From NCBI GenBank assembly GCA_965214475.1, contig OZ243953.1, forward strand, positions 2,976,001-3,040,000: 64,000 bases of DNA, given 5' to 3'. This document shows, in pieces, positions 52,025 through 60,238 of this stretch. Within the stretch, counting starts at the first letter, position 1; the number at the start of each line of letters is the position of its first letter. The notes beneath the pieces were generated by a model, which was not told where the DNA came from, searched no databases, and saw only the letters and a list, made by a program, of their open reading frames with translations. This stretch comes from SIRX01 sp965214475. Lineage in GTDB: Bacteria > Actinomycetota > Rubrobacteria > Rubrobacterales > Rubrobacteraceae. Made by a program: the position numbers and the translations under genes.

Positions 52025-53035
52025 ATGGCTTTAAAAGTTGGCATCTACGGCGGCAGCGGATACGCGGGCTCGGAACTGGTTCGCTTGCTCTCCGGGCACC
52101 CGAAGGTGGGCGTTCTCAGCGTCGCCTCGCGTGGTTATGCAGGCCGAAAGATCAGCGAAGTCTATCCGCATCTCGCGGTGGGTGATAGTTTCGTGGAGCC
52201 GGGCGAGATCGAAGATTCCGAATTGGACGTCGCGTTCATGGCTTACCCGCACATGGAGAGCGCCGGGGCGGTAAAAGATTTGCTGGAGGCGGGGGTCGAG
52301 TTGGTAGTGGATCTCTCGGCGGACTTCCGACTGTCAGATGTTGCCGTCTATGAAGAGTGGTATGGGGAACACCCGGCGCCGGAACTCATCGAGGAAGCGC
52401 ACTACGGGTTGCCGGAAGTATTCGGGACTACGGAAGGCCGAATAATCGCCAATCCCGGCTGCTACCCGACGGCGGCTATCCTGGCGCTCGCGCCCGTCGT
52501 GCGGCGGATGGGAGCTTCGATTCACTCTATCACCGTGAACGCCCTCTCAGGGATTAGTGGGGCCGGGGCAAAGCCTAGTGTCAAGACCAGCTTCGTCACC
52601 GCCAACGAAAACGCCAACGCCTACGGCGCTCCGTGGCACCGGCACACGCCGGAGATAGAGACCATGATCCGGCGCGTCGGGGAGAGCCCGAACGTCACCT
52701 TCGTCCCACACCTCATCCCCGTAACGCGTGGAGAGCTAGAGACCATTATCGTGGATGCGGACGAAATTCCCGATGCCGAAGAAGTCCTTGAGTGGTATGC
52801 GGAGGACTATGACGGATGGAAGTTCGTCGAGGCTCGGGAGGAGTATCCGCACATAGCCCACGTCGCCAACACCAACCGGTGCCGGTTATCGGCGGCGGTT
52901 GACGGTCGGGCGGGCAAGCTGTTGCTCTTCTCGGCGGTGGACAACCTGCTCAAGGGAGCTTCCGGCGCGGCGGTGCAGAACATGAACCTGGCGCTCGGTT
53001 TCGAGGAAGACCTCGGCATCGAGCACCTCAAGTAG
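52025..53035 (+). CDS. argC: N-acetyl-gamma-glutamyl-phosphate reductase
   Basis: A 336-aa NADPH-dependent reductase with GIYGGSGYAGSELVRLL, the catalytic Cys in ANPGCYPTAAIL and HRHTPEIE. It makes acetylglutamate semialdehyde. First gene of argC-argR-ACT/GNAT-argG, divergent from argJBDF. The gene begins without a ribosome-binding site, in line with a leaderless transcript. Confidence 0.96.
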   Translation: MALKVGIYGGSGYAGSELVRLLSGHPKVGVLSVASRGYAGRKISEVYPHLAVGDSFVEPGEIEDSELDVAFMAYPHMESAGAVKDLLEAGVELVVDLSADFRLSDVAVYEEWYGEHPAPELIEEAHYGLPEVFGTTEGRIIANPGCYPTAAILALAPVVRRMGASIHSITVNALSGISGAGAKPSVKTSFVTANENANAYGAPWHRHTPEIETMIRRVGESPNVTFVPHLIPVTRGELETIIVDADEIPDAEEVLEWYAEDYDGWKFVEAREEYPHIAHVANTNRCRLSAAVDGRAGKLLLFSAVDNLLKGASGAAVQNMNLALGFEEDLGIEHLK

Positions 53036-53047
53036 GAGGCTGGAACT

Positions 53048-53527
53048 GTGGACTCGACCCGAACGGGAGTGGATAAAGGGACGCGGCAGGACCTGATCCT
53101 ACGCCTCATCTCCGAAAAAGAACTCGGCACCCAACAGGGCGTCGTTACCGCCCTCTCCGATGAAGGAGTCGAAGTCGCCCAAGCCACCGTCAGCCGGGAT
53201 CTCGCCGAACTAGGTGTACTCAAAGTCGGCAACCGCTACCTGGCACTCCCACAAGAACCGGGCTTCGCCGGTATAGAAGTGCTTCCGGGCTTTATTCTCG
53301 ACGTTATCCAGGCCCAGCACACCATCGTTATGCACACCCGTGACGGCACAGCAGGTGCTGTAGCCAGCGTGCTGGATAGGGTAAGGGGACTCAAGATCAC
53401 GGGTACCGTCGCAGGACTCGATACCGTGGTAGCCATCTGTCCCGACAACGCCGGCGCAGCCGAAGTCTCTGAGATGATCTCCGACGTCTGCCGCGCCAGG
53501 ACCCGCCCCGCCGGAAACACGGACTAA
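53048..53527 (+). CDS. argR: Arginine repressor ArgR
   Basis: A 159-aa ArgR: an N-terminal winged helix with VAQATVSRDLAELGVLKV (DNA recognition) and a C-terminal arginine-binding, hexamerising domain with HTRDGTAGAVASVLDR. GTG 53048 is preceded by AGGAGG (8 nt). It should bind the two ARG boxes of the argC/argJ region. Being in the regulated operon implies autoregulation. Confidence 0.95.
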   Translation: MDSTRTGVDKGTRQDLILRLISEKELGTQQGVVTALSDEGVEVAQATVSRDLAELGVLKVGNRYLALPQEPGFAGIEVLPGFILDVIQAQHTIVMHTRDGTAGAVASVLDRVRGLKITGTVAGLDTVVAICPDNAGAAEVSEMISDVCRARTRPAGNTD

Positions 53528-53533
53528 CGAAAC

Positions 53534-54463
53534 TTGACCACCAGTAACTCCTCGAATGCTGCGCTGCGTCTCTCGGTGCTCGAAGACAGGTTCGCAGTTT
53601 GCAGTCTCGAACCGGAGAACAAAATCCCGGACTGGGCTCTAAAAAGCGATTTCTCCTCTGTAACACGTACACTTGATGAGCTCTCCATAGTCTGCCCAGA
53701 GCAGAACGTTCCGGTGGAAGTGAAACGTGAAGAGAACTGGCGTGCCCTCCGTATCGAAGGTCCGCTCGACTTCTCGCTGGTTGGCGTTCTGGCTTCGCTG
53801 CTGCAGCCGTTAGCCGAAGCGGAGATCAGCATCTTTACCATCTCGACTTACGATACCGACTACGTGCTAATGCACGAGGATAAGTTAGAGGATGCTATCT
53901 CGACACTACGCATGACCGGCCACGAAATCCAGAATACGAGCGTCACTCTCCCGGTAACGATAGAAGACCAGACTTTTCTTTGGGAGATGCTGTACGAGGC
54001 CGTCTACTGGAGTTCCGAGGAAACAGATCCGAAACCGCCGCCTGAAGAGCTGTTAGCGAACCCCGGTCTTCGACGCTATCTCGAAGACTGGGGGAGGGAA
54101 AACGACTACGCCGTCGTCGCCATTGACCCAAGTGACGGAAGCAGGATCGGAGCCACATGGTACCGGCTCTTTCTTGCAAGCGATCCTGGATATGGCTTCG
54201 TAGACGACGTCACGCCGGAGATCGCCCTCGCCATATCCCCGAACCGGCGGGGTGCAGGCGTCGGTGGAACCTTGCTACGCGCCCTGATGAACGCGGCGCA
54301 CACGAACGGTTTCGAGTCCGTTAGTCTGGGTGTCCAGAAGAGCAACCACGACGCTATAAAGCTCTACGAGAAAAGTGGTTTCGTTAGGCTGCGTGATGAC
54401 GGAAGAGCCTGGATTATGAAGGCGGATCTCACAGCAAATCAAACAACGAACGACGCACAATAA
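53534..54463 (+). CDS. CASTOR-like ACT domain fused to a GNAT acetyltransferase
   Basis: A 309-aa fusion. Residues about 10-130 form a CASTOR/ACT_7-type domain (SVTRTLDELSIVCPE, IEGPLDFSLVGVLASLL, FTISTYDTDYVL), the fold of amino-acid-sensing proteins that include the human arginine sensor CASTOR1. Residues about 140-303 are a GNAT acetyltransferase with the acetyl-CoA loop NRRGAGVGGTLL (motif R239-G242-G244) and NHDAIKLYEKSGF. TTG 53534 is 6 nt after argR and 11 nt before argG, so it is an arginine-operon member. It could acetylate glutamate (no argA-type NAGS is in the window; ArgJ makes it optional), ornithine or arginine, with the ACT domain giving arginine control. The role is inference. 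Confidence 0.8.
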   Translation: MTTSNSSNAALRLSVLEDRFAVCSLEPENKIPDWALKSDFSSVTRTLDELSIVCPEQNVPVEVKREENWRALRIEGPLDFSLVGVLASLLQPLAEAEISIFTISTYDTDYVLMHEDKLEDAISTLRMTGHEIQNTSVTLPVTIEDQTFLWEMLYEAVYWSSEETDPKPPPEELLANPGLRRYLEDWGRENDYAVVAIDPSDGSRIGATWYRLFLASDPGYGFVDDVTPEIALAISPNRRGAGVGGTLLRALMNAAHTNGFESVSLGVQKSNHDAIKLYEKSGFVRLRDDGRAWIMKADLTANQTTNDAQ

Positions 54464-54474
54464 ACGGAGGAAAG

Positions 54475-55698
54475 ATGTCTTTAGAAGGAAAGAAAGTCGT
54501 GCTCGCCTACTCCGGTGGACTGGATACCTCGGTCTGCCTCAAGTGGTTCGAGCAGCAGGGAGCCGCACCATACGCCTTGTACCTGGACCTCGGACAAGAT
54601 GAACCTGAAGTAGACGTTAAAGAAAAAGCGTTGAAGATCGGGGCTGCAGGCGCCTTCGTGCGGGACGCGCGTGAGGAGTTTGTTGAGGAGTATGTGGTGC
54701 CCGCGATAAAGGCCAACGCGCTCTACGGTGGCAAGTACCCGCTCTTTACGGCGCTCGGACGGCCATTGATCGCGAAGAAGCTCGTTGAGGCGGCGCGTGA
54801 GGTGGGGGCGGAGCTTATCGCCCACGGTTCCACTGGAAAAGGTAACGATCAGGTCCGCTTCGACGTTACGACCGCGTCTATCGCCCCGGACCTCACCGTC
54901 GTTGCTCCGGTCCGCGACTTCAACATGAGCCGGTCAGAGGAGATGGAGTACGCCGAGCAGCACGGTATCCCCGTCCCGACCACCAAGAAGTCCCCCTACA
55001 GCGTGGACGAAAATCTCTGGGGACGTTCCATAGAGGCCGGCCCGCTCGAAGACCCGGATCGTGAACCTACACCTGATGTTTATACTTTGACGAGAGAGCC
55101 CGAAGAGGCGCCGTACGAGCCGCGGTACGTGGAGATAGGCTTCGAAGAGGGGCTTCCGGTGAGCCTGGACGGGGAAGAGTTGCCGCTGGTGGAGCTTATC
55201 GAGAAGCTTGACCAGATCGCGGGCGAACACGGCGTAGGTAGAATCGACATGGTGGAGGATCGGCTCGTGGGCATAAAGAGCCGTGAGATCTACGAGGCCC
55301 CCGCCGCTATGACCATTTTAGGGGCCCACAAAGAACTCGAAACCATGACCCTCACCAAAGACGTGCTCCGCTTCAAGGCCCAGATCGAGCAGCGCTACGC
55401 CGAGCTAACTTACGATGGCCTGTGGTTCACGCCGCTAAAGTCCGCCCTGGACGCCTTCATCGAAGAAACTCAGAAGACCGTAACGGGCACCGTGCGCCTG
55501 AAGTTGTACAAGGGTTCCGGCACCGTTGTCGGACGGACCGCTCTGAAGGCGCTCTATAGCAAAGACCTCGCCACCTACGACCCCGGCAGTATCTTCGACG
55601 AGTCGGCGGCGGCGGGCTTTATCGCGCTGTGGGGATTACCGGCCCGGCAGTGGGCCAGCATACACGGGGGCGCCGGGCAGGAAACGCCGACACAGTAG
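54475..55698 (+). CDS. argG: Argininosuccinate synthase
   Basis: A 407-aa ATP-dependent enzyme with the PP-loop VLAYSGGLDTSVCLKWF and GSTGKGNDQVRFD. It condenses citrulline and aspartate. AGGAGG-type site GGAGG precedes ATG 54475. argH, normally next, is absent here, so the last step is encoded elsewhere. Confidence 0.96.
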   Translation: MSLEGKKVVLAYSGGLDTSVCLKWFEQQGAAPYALYLDLGQDEPEVDVKEKALKIGAAGAFVRDAREEFVEEYVVPAIKANALYGGKYPLFTALGRPLIAKKLVEAAREVGAELIAHGSTGKGNDQVRFDVTTASIAPDLTVVAPVRDFNMSRSEEMEYAEQHGIPVPTTKKSPYSVDENLWGRSIEAGPLEDPDREPTPDVYTLTREPEEAPYEPRYVEIGFEEGLPVSLDGEELPLVELIEKLDQIAGEHGVGRIDMVEDRLVGIKSREIYEAPAAMTILGAHKELETMTLTKDVLRFKAQIEQRYAELTYDGLWFTPLKSALDAFIEETQKTVTGTVRLKLYKGSGTVVGRTALKALYSKDLATYDPGSIFDESAAAGFIALWGLPARQWASIHGGAGQETPTQ

Positions 55699-55740
55699 AA
55701 ATTTAGGGATCGACCGAAGGTATAGCCGGTTCCTCCGACA

Positions 55741-55950
55741 CTACCCATCATATTTCGGTTCGTCGGGGAGGAAGATCTGCTCTATGCTCTGCCCGAGAAT
55801 TCGGGATATTTTGAAGGCCAGTGGCAAACTAGGATCGTACTTCCCCTTCTCGATGGAGTTTATGGTTTGCCGAGAGACGCCGACGCGCCCGGCCAGATCC
55901 GCCTGCGACCAATCTCTCTCGGCCCGCAATACTTTGAGCCGGTTCCTCAT
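55741..55950 (-). CDS. XRE-family transcriptional regulator (YozG/Xre type)
   Basis: A 69-aa protein that is little more than a helix-turn-helix: NRLKVLRAERDWSQADLAGRVGVSRQTINSIEKGKYDPSL, in which WSQADLAGRVGVSRQTIN is the recognition core. ATG 55950 overlaps the stop of the membrane gene (ATGA). The longer frame to 56022 overlaps it and is discarded. Such small regulators often control the adjacent membrane protein. Confidence 0.88.
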   Translation of the reverse strand: MRNRLKVLRAERDWSQADLAGRVGVSRQTINSIEKGKYDPSLPLAFKISRILGQSIEQIFLPDEPKYDG

Positions 55951-56321
55951 TTGTACCGGCGGATCGCGAGGAGCGGGCCGACAAGCCACAACGCCCCCAT
56001 GACAGGCCACACGAGTAACCAACTAACCTGCGGAAAGCCGACGAGCTGCAAGAAACCGTAGCCGAACGTCAACAGCGCCGTCCCCACGAACGCGAACGCC
56101 AGCGCCTCGAACATGATGCGCCGTTGTAACTCGTCCATGCGGGCGACCCGCCTCATAACGACGAGCGGGATGAACACCGCCGGAACCATCGGCGCCAATG
56201 CCAACGGAAACCTCCACCACGCCTCCGGGTTCGCGTCGATCAAAGGCAACGCCACGAACAAAACCACCGCGTAAAACGCCATTACCGAACCTAGCTCCAC
56301 CAAATACCGCCGGCCACCCAA
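55947..56321 (-). CDS. Small integral membrane protein of an XRE/membrane pair
   Basis: A 124-aa protein with about four hydrophobic helices (MAFYAVVLFVALPLI, PLALAPMVPAVFIPLVV, FVGTALLTFGYGFLQLV and LVWPVMGALWLVGPLLA) and a cytoplasmic RVARMDELQRRIMFEA loop. It is the usual partner of small XRE regulators; function unknown. TTG start with GGAGG upstream. Confidence 0.75.
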   Translation of the reverse strand: MGGRRYLVELGSVMAFYAVVLFVALPLIDANPEAWWRFPLALAPMVPAVFIPLVVMRRVARMDELQRRIMFEALAFAFVGTALLTFGYGFLQLVGFPQVSWLLVWPVMGALWLVGPLLAIRRYK

Positions 56322-56362
56322 AACGCTTCCTCCTTAACACCGAGATCACAGCGTTCACCCGT

Positions 56363-56391
56363 AAAGTACAGCACGCTTGTTAATATGTCAA
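56363..56391 (-). promoter_or_regulatory. Promoter of the membrane/XRE gene pair
   Basis: Minus strand -35 TTGACA (56391-56386, consensus) and -10 TACTTT (56368-56363) with a 17-bp spacer; the start codon at 56321 is about 40 nt downstream. Confidence 0.6.
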
Positions 56392-56486
56392 ACAAACTTT
56401 ACATTTCAAGTACAGGTGACCACCGATAGCTTTGACATCCTCGAGATGGTCCGGCGTGCTCCCTGTCTACTGCTATCATCGGTTTG

Positions 56487-56981
56487 GTGCCAAGGAACGA
56501 TGAAACTCATCCCGACGAGCAGCACATCACGGACGAACGTGAGATGCGACGCGCCCTAGACGCGGCCCGAGAGGCAGGTAGGTTGGGAGAGGTTCCCGTT
56601 GGGGCCGTCGTCGTCCGGGACGGCGAAGTGTTGGCCGTCGCCGCCAACGAGCGCGAGAGCCTGCAAGACCCAACGGCCCACGCCGAAATACTGGCCCTCC
56701 GTCGGGCCGCCACGGCGCTCGGTACCTGGCGGCTCGCCGGTTGCACGCTCTACTCGACCCTGGAACCCTGCCCAATGTGCGCCGGGGCTGCCCACGCCGC
56801 CCGGATCTTCCGCCTCGTCTACGCCGCTCCCGACCGCAAGGCCGGGTACGCCGGCACCCTCCACGACCTCCCCGGTGATTCGCGGCTGAACCACACCTTC
56901 CCCTACGAAAGCGGCCTCCTAGAAGCCGAAGCCGCCGCAATCCTCAGAAACTTCTTCAAAACTCGACGCAAGAACCGCTAG
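56487..56981 (+). CDS. tadA: tRNA adenosine(34) deaminase
   Basis: A 164-aa zinc deaminase: HAEILALR (zinc His and catalytic Glu) and TLEPCPMCAGA (zinc Cys pair). It makes inosine at the wobble position of tRNA-Arg(ACG). GTG 56487 (TTG 56484 also possible) lies 7 nt after TATCAT, so the message may be leaderless. Length is normal. Confidence 0.92.
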   Translation: MPRNDETHPDEQHITDEREMRRALDAAREAGRLGEVPVGAVVVRDGEVLAVAANERESLQDPTAHAEILALRRAATALGTWRLAGCTLYSTLEPCPMCAGAAHAARIFRLVYAAPDRKAGYAGTLHDLPGDSRLNHTFPYESGLLEAEAAAILRNFFKTRRKNR

Positions 56982-57280
56982 AATTACCCCGATCACCCCA
57001 AAACCCCCGACAGTAAAAGGCTTAAAGTTACAATGTATACTAACCTTAAATCAAAAGTATAGAGTACGCTCAAAGTCTCAATCACTACTCTAATCAAATC
57101 TTTCTACCTGAACCTAAAGGTACTCTATTTGCGGGTAATTCGCCTTTTCTCCGCTTTTCAGAAAATTTTTTGAAAAAAGTTTCCGGGCTGCCCGGCAAAG
57201 CCCAATGCGCGGCGAAATGCGGGGTTTCAGACTTTTACGTTGGTTGAACCTGATGTTGAGGTCAAGTTAGAGGGTATTGC
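56982..57280. other. AT-rich intergenic region upstream of nrdR
   Basis: No gene is seen. It is notably A+T-rich up to about 57175, then holds an inverted repeat CCGGGC/GCCCGG (57183-57195). I looked for a cobalamin riboswitch (expected upstream of B12-dependent genes) and found no B12 box. Confidence 0.4.
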
Positions 57281-57328
57281 AAACCGAAAATGTGGTGTGC
57301 TAGGTTTCCGCACTACCAGATGTGGTGT
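57281..57328 (+). promoter_or_regulatory. Two putative NrdR boxes and the nrdR promoter
   Basis: Two related sites share ATGTGGTGT exactly 30 bp apart (57290-57298 and 57320-57328). The second, CACTACCAGATGTGGTG (57311-57327), is a near-perfect dyad of the NrdR-box type. A promoter candidate TTGCAA (57278-57283), 17 bp, TAGGTT (57301-57306) overlaps box 1 and ends just before box 2. Three helical turns between boxes is the known arrangement for NrdR. Confidence 0.55.
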
Positions 57329-57351
57329 TGATCGTCGCGGAGGTTATTACG

Positions 57352-57822
57352 GTGCAGTGTCCATATTGTGATTTTGAGGATACAAAGGTTATAGATTCGC
57401 GGCTTTCGGAGACGAAGGACGCTGTTCGCCGGCGGCGGGAGTGTCTCTCGTGTGAGAAGCGGTTCACCACGTACGAGCGGCGGGAGCCCTTGAAGCTCAT
57501 GGTTATAAAGCGTGATGGTGAGCGAGAGGTGTTTGACCGAGACAAGCTTCAGACCGGACTCGCCAGGGCTTGCGCCAAACAGCGAGTGTCGGATGAAGAG
57601 GTGGAGTTGATCGTGGACGAGGTCGAGGCCGAGTTGCGCGAACGGCGGCGACACGAGGTAACGTCGCGGCGCATCGGGGACATGGTTTTGTTCCGACTCC
57701 GCCGGCTCGACATGGTGGCATACCTGAGGTTCGCCTCCGTATATCGGCAGTACACGGATGTGGATCAGTTCCGCTCCGAGCTGGTGAAATTGGCCGGTTC
57801 AGGAATCGGTAACAGCAGGTAG
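57352..57822 (+). CDS. nrdR: Transcriptional repressor NrdR
   Basis: A 156-aa regulator with a zinc ribbon (CPYCDFEDTKVIDSR and CLSCEKRF, two CxxC pairs) and an ATP-cone (about 47-140). It senses ATP/dATP and represses ribonucleotide reductase. GTG 57352 has GGAGG (57338-57342) at 9 nt; an upstream GTG at 57322 is less likely and lies inside the second box. It is followed by nrdJ. Confidence 0.93.
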   Translation: MQCPYCDFEDTKVIDSRLSETKDAVRRRRECLSCEKRFTTYERREPLKLMVIKRDGEREVFDRDKLQTGLARACAKQRVSDEEVELIVDEVEAELRERRRHEVTSRRIGDMVLFRLRRLDMVAYLRFASVYRQYTDVDQFRSELVKLAGSGIGNSR

Positions 57823-57880
57823 TGGACAAAAGTAAGTAGTTGGAAGAGCAAACTTCCGCAGTAAAATATAGGGGAGGATT

Positions 57881-60154
57881 ATGGAAGTAGATCGTAGTAA
57901 GCGGCTGGACAATATTGAGCTCTCGGAGAACGCGGTAGCGGTTCTCAAAAAGCGCTACCTCAAGAAGAACGAGGCGGGCGAGGCTATCGAAGAGCCTATA
58001 GATATGTTCCGCCGGGTGGCCTCGAACATCGCCGAGGGCGAGTACCGTTTCAAAGAGGGCGAAGAGGCCGAAGCTCTGTACGAGGAGTCCAAAGAGAAGT
58101 TCCTGCAAATGATGCTCTCCCGGAAGTTCATGCCAAACTCGCCGACTTTGATGAACGCCGGGCGTGAGATGCAGCAGCTTTCGGCGTGCTTTGTGTTGCC
58201 GGTCGAGGACTCTATTGACGGCATCTACGACACGCTCAAGCACCAGGCGATCATCCACAAGAGCGGTGGCGGCACGGGCTTTGGCTTCTCACGTTTGCGT
58301 CCAAAGAACGACTTGGTAAAGAGCACGATGGGCGTTTCGAGCGGTCCAGTTTCGTTCATGGCTATCTATGACGCATCGACGGACAAGATCAAGCAGGGCG
58401 GGACCCGACGCGGGGCGAACATGGGCATTCTGCGGGTGGATCATCCGGACATCGAAGAGTTCATCACCTGCAAGAAAGAGAACGACCAGATCAACAACTT
58501 CAACATCTCGGTCGCCATCACAGACGACTTCATGGAGGCCGTAGCGAACGACGCGGACTTCGACTTGAAGAACCCGCGCGACGGCGTGGTCATAAAGACG
58601 ATCCGGGCGCGGGAGCTATTCCGCCAGATCGTCGAGGGCGCGTGGCTCAATGGCGAGCCGGGCGTGGTCTTTATAGATAAGATCGACGGCGACAATCCGA
58701 CGCCTCAGTTTCCGATAGAGTCCACGAACCCGTGCTCCGAGGCGCACCTGCCGCCCTATGACTCGTGCAACCTCGGCTCGATCAACCTGGAGCGTTTCTT
58801 CGTTCCGGGTGAGCAGGTCGGAGAGGGCTCGGTTGACTGGGACGAGCTCCGCGAGACGATCCACACCACGATCCGTTTCTTGGACAACGTGATCGAGATG
58901 AACAAGTACCCTCTTCCCGAGATCGACGAGATGAGCCGCGGCAACCGCCGCATCGGGCTCGGCGTCATGGGCTTTGCCGACCTCCTCATAAAGCTCGGCA
59001 TCACCTACGACTCCGACGAGGGGCTGGCCTTCGCTGAGAAGGTCATGAAGTTCGTGGACGATGAGGCCTGGGAGGAGAGCCGCAACCTCGCCGAAGAGCG
59101 TGGCGTCATGCCGCACTTCGAGGGCTCGCGGCACGAGGCTCGCGGTGACCGGGTTCGCAACGCGACCGTTACGACCATCGCGCCGACCGGCACGATATCC
59201 ATGATCGCCGGTTGCTCCGGCGGCATCGAGCCTTTGTTCGCCGTCGCTTTCATGCGGCGTCAGGCGGACATGGAGATGCCGGACGTCAACCCCGAGTTCG
59301 TGAAGCTGGCGAAGGAGCGTGGCTTCTACTCCGAGGAGTTGATGACGAAGGTCGCCGAGCACGGCAGCGTCCGCGAGATCCCGGAAGTCCCGGAGGACGT
59401 GCGGGGCGCGTGGGTTACGTCCCACGACATCTCTTCCGAGTGGCACGTCAAGATGCAGGCAGCGTTCCAGAAGCACACCTCGATGGGCATCTCCAAGACC
59501 ATCAACCTGCCAAACCACGCGACGCCGAAGGACGTGGAAGACGCCTACATGCAGGCCTACGCCACTGGCTGCAAGGGCATCGCCGTCTACCGCGACGGCT
59601 CCCGCGACGCCCAGGTCCTCTCGACGGGCAAGACCGGCGGCGCCACGCAGGGCGAACAGCCCGCTGCAGAGCCGGAAGTCCGGCACATCTCGTTGGCGGA
59701 GGCCCGTAACGGCCGGCCGCGCACGCTCTCTGGCGTGACCAAGAAGATACAGACCGGCCACGGCCCGCTGTACGTCAGCATGAACGACGACGAGTTCGGG
59801 CCGCGCGAGTGCTTCGTGGTGCTCGGTAAGCCCGGTGGTACGGCGGCGGCCTTCTCGGACGCATTGGGACGCATGATCTCCCTCGCCATGACCCACGGCG
59901 CCCAGCCGACCGAGGTGGTAAGCCAGCTCCGCGGCATCCAGGACGGACACCCGATGGGCTTCGGCCCGAACGCCGTACTCTCCGTCCCCGACGGCGTTGC
60001 GAAGGCGATGGGCGAGCACTACCTGGTCGAAGAGAACCCGGCTGAGGCTCGGGAACTCCCGATCATCGGGGCGTGCCCGGACTGCGCCAGCGGCCTCACC
60101 CGCCAGGAAGGCTGCGTAGTCTGCCACTCCTGCGGTTACTCCAAGTGTAGCTAA
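57881..60154 (+). CDS. nrdJ: Adenosylcobalamin-dependent (class II) ribonucleotide reductase
   Basis: A 757-aa reductase that converts ribonucleoside di- or triphosphates to deoxy forms. The active site is visible: Cys103 (QLSACFVL), the catalytic N283-C285-E287 (NPCSEA, where many members have NPCGE), and a C-terminal Cys-rich tail with CPDC and CVVCHSCGYSKC that re-reduces the site. GGGGAGG precedes ATG 57881, and a second promoter candidate (TTGGAA-16-TAAAAT) lies before it. Works without oxygen and needs vitamin B12. Confidence 0.95.
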   Translation: MEVDRSKRLDNIELSENAVAVLKKRYLKKNEAGEAIEEPIDMFRRVASNIAEGEYRFKEGEEAEALYEESKEKFLQMMLSRKFMPNSPTLMNAGREMQQLSACFVLPVEDSIDGIYDTLKHQAIIHKSGGGTGFGFSRLRPKNDLVKSTMGVSSGPVSFMAIYDASTDKIKQGGTRRGANMGILRVDHPDIEEFITCKKENDQINNFNISVAITDDFMEAVANDADFDLKNPRDGVVIKTIRARELFRQIVEGAWLNGEPGVVFIDKIDGDNPTPQFPIESTNPCSEAHLPPYDSCNLGSINLERFFVPGEQVGEGSVDWDELRETIHTTIRFLDNVIEMNKYPLPEIDEMSRGNRRIGLGVMGFADLLIKLGITYDSDEGLAFAEKVMKFVDDEAWEESRNLAEERGVMPHFEGSRHEARGDRVRNATVTTIAPTGTISMIAGCSGGIEPLFAVAFMRRQADMEMPDVNPEFVKLAKERGFYSEELMTKVAEHGSVREIPEVPEDVRGAWVTSHDISSEWHVKMQAAFQKHTSMGISKTINLPNHATPKDVEDAYMQAYATGCKGIAVYRDGSRDAQVLSTGKTGGATQGEQPAAEPEVRHISLAEARNGRPRTLSGVTKKIQTGHGPLYVSMNDDEFGPRECFVVLGKPGGTAAAFSDALGRMISLAMTHGAQPTEVVSQLRGIQDGHPMGFGPNAVLSVPDGVAKAMGEHYLVEENPAEARELPIIGACPDCASGLTRQEGCVVCHSCGYSKCS

Positions 60155-60178
60155 ACTTCTCCTCCAAGCGGCTTTATT

Positions 60179-60204
60179 AGGGCGGACTCTTGAGGGTCCG
60201 CCCT
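60179..60204. terminator. Intrinsic terminator of nrdJ (bidirectional)
   Basis: AGGGCGGAC (60179-60187) pairs perfectly with GTCCGCCCT (60196-60204), followed by TTTTA; on the other strand AATAA-rich sequence follows, so it can serve both nrdJ and the convergent CDF gene. Confidence 0.85.
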
Positions 60205-60238
60205 TTTAATGTCCGCTGAAAACTTTGTCGCCCCGAGC

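Noticed and set aside
57000..57280. Cobalamin riboswitch upstream of nrdR-nrdJ
   Set aside because: Searched because NrdJ needs B12, but no B12-box sequence or matching fold could be seen.
58616..60127. 503-aa open frame on the minus strand across nrdJ
   Set aside because: Opposite the strongly supported nrdJ; it has the His/Leu/Arg-rich composition of an antisense frame in GC-rich DNA and no recognisable motif.
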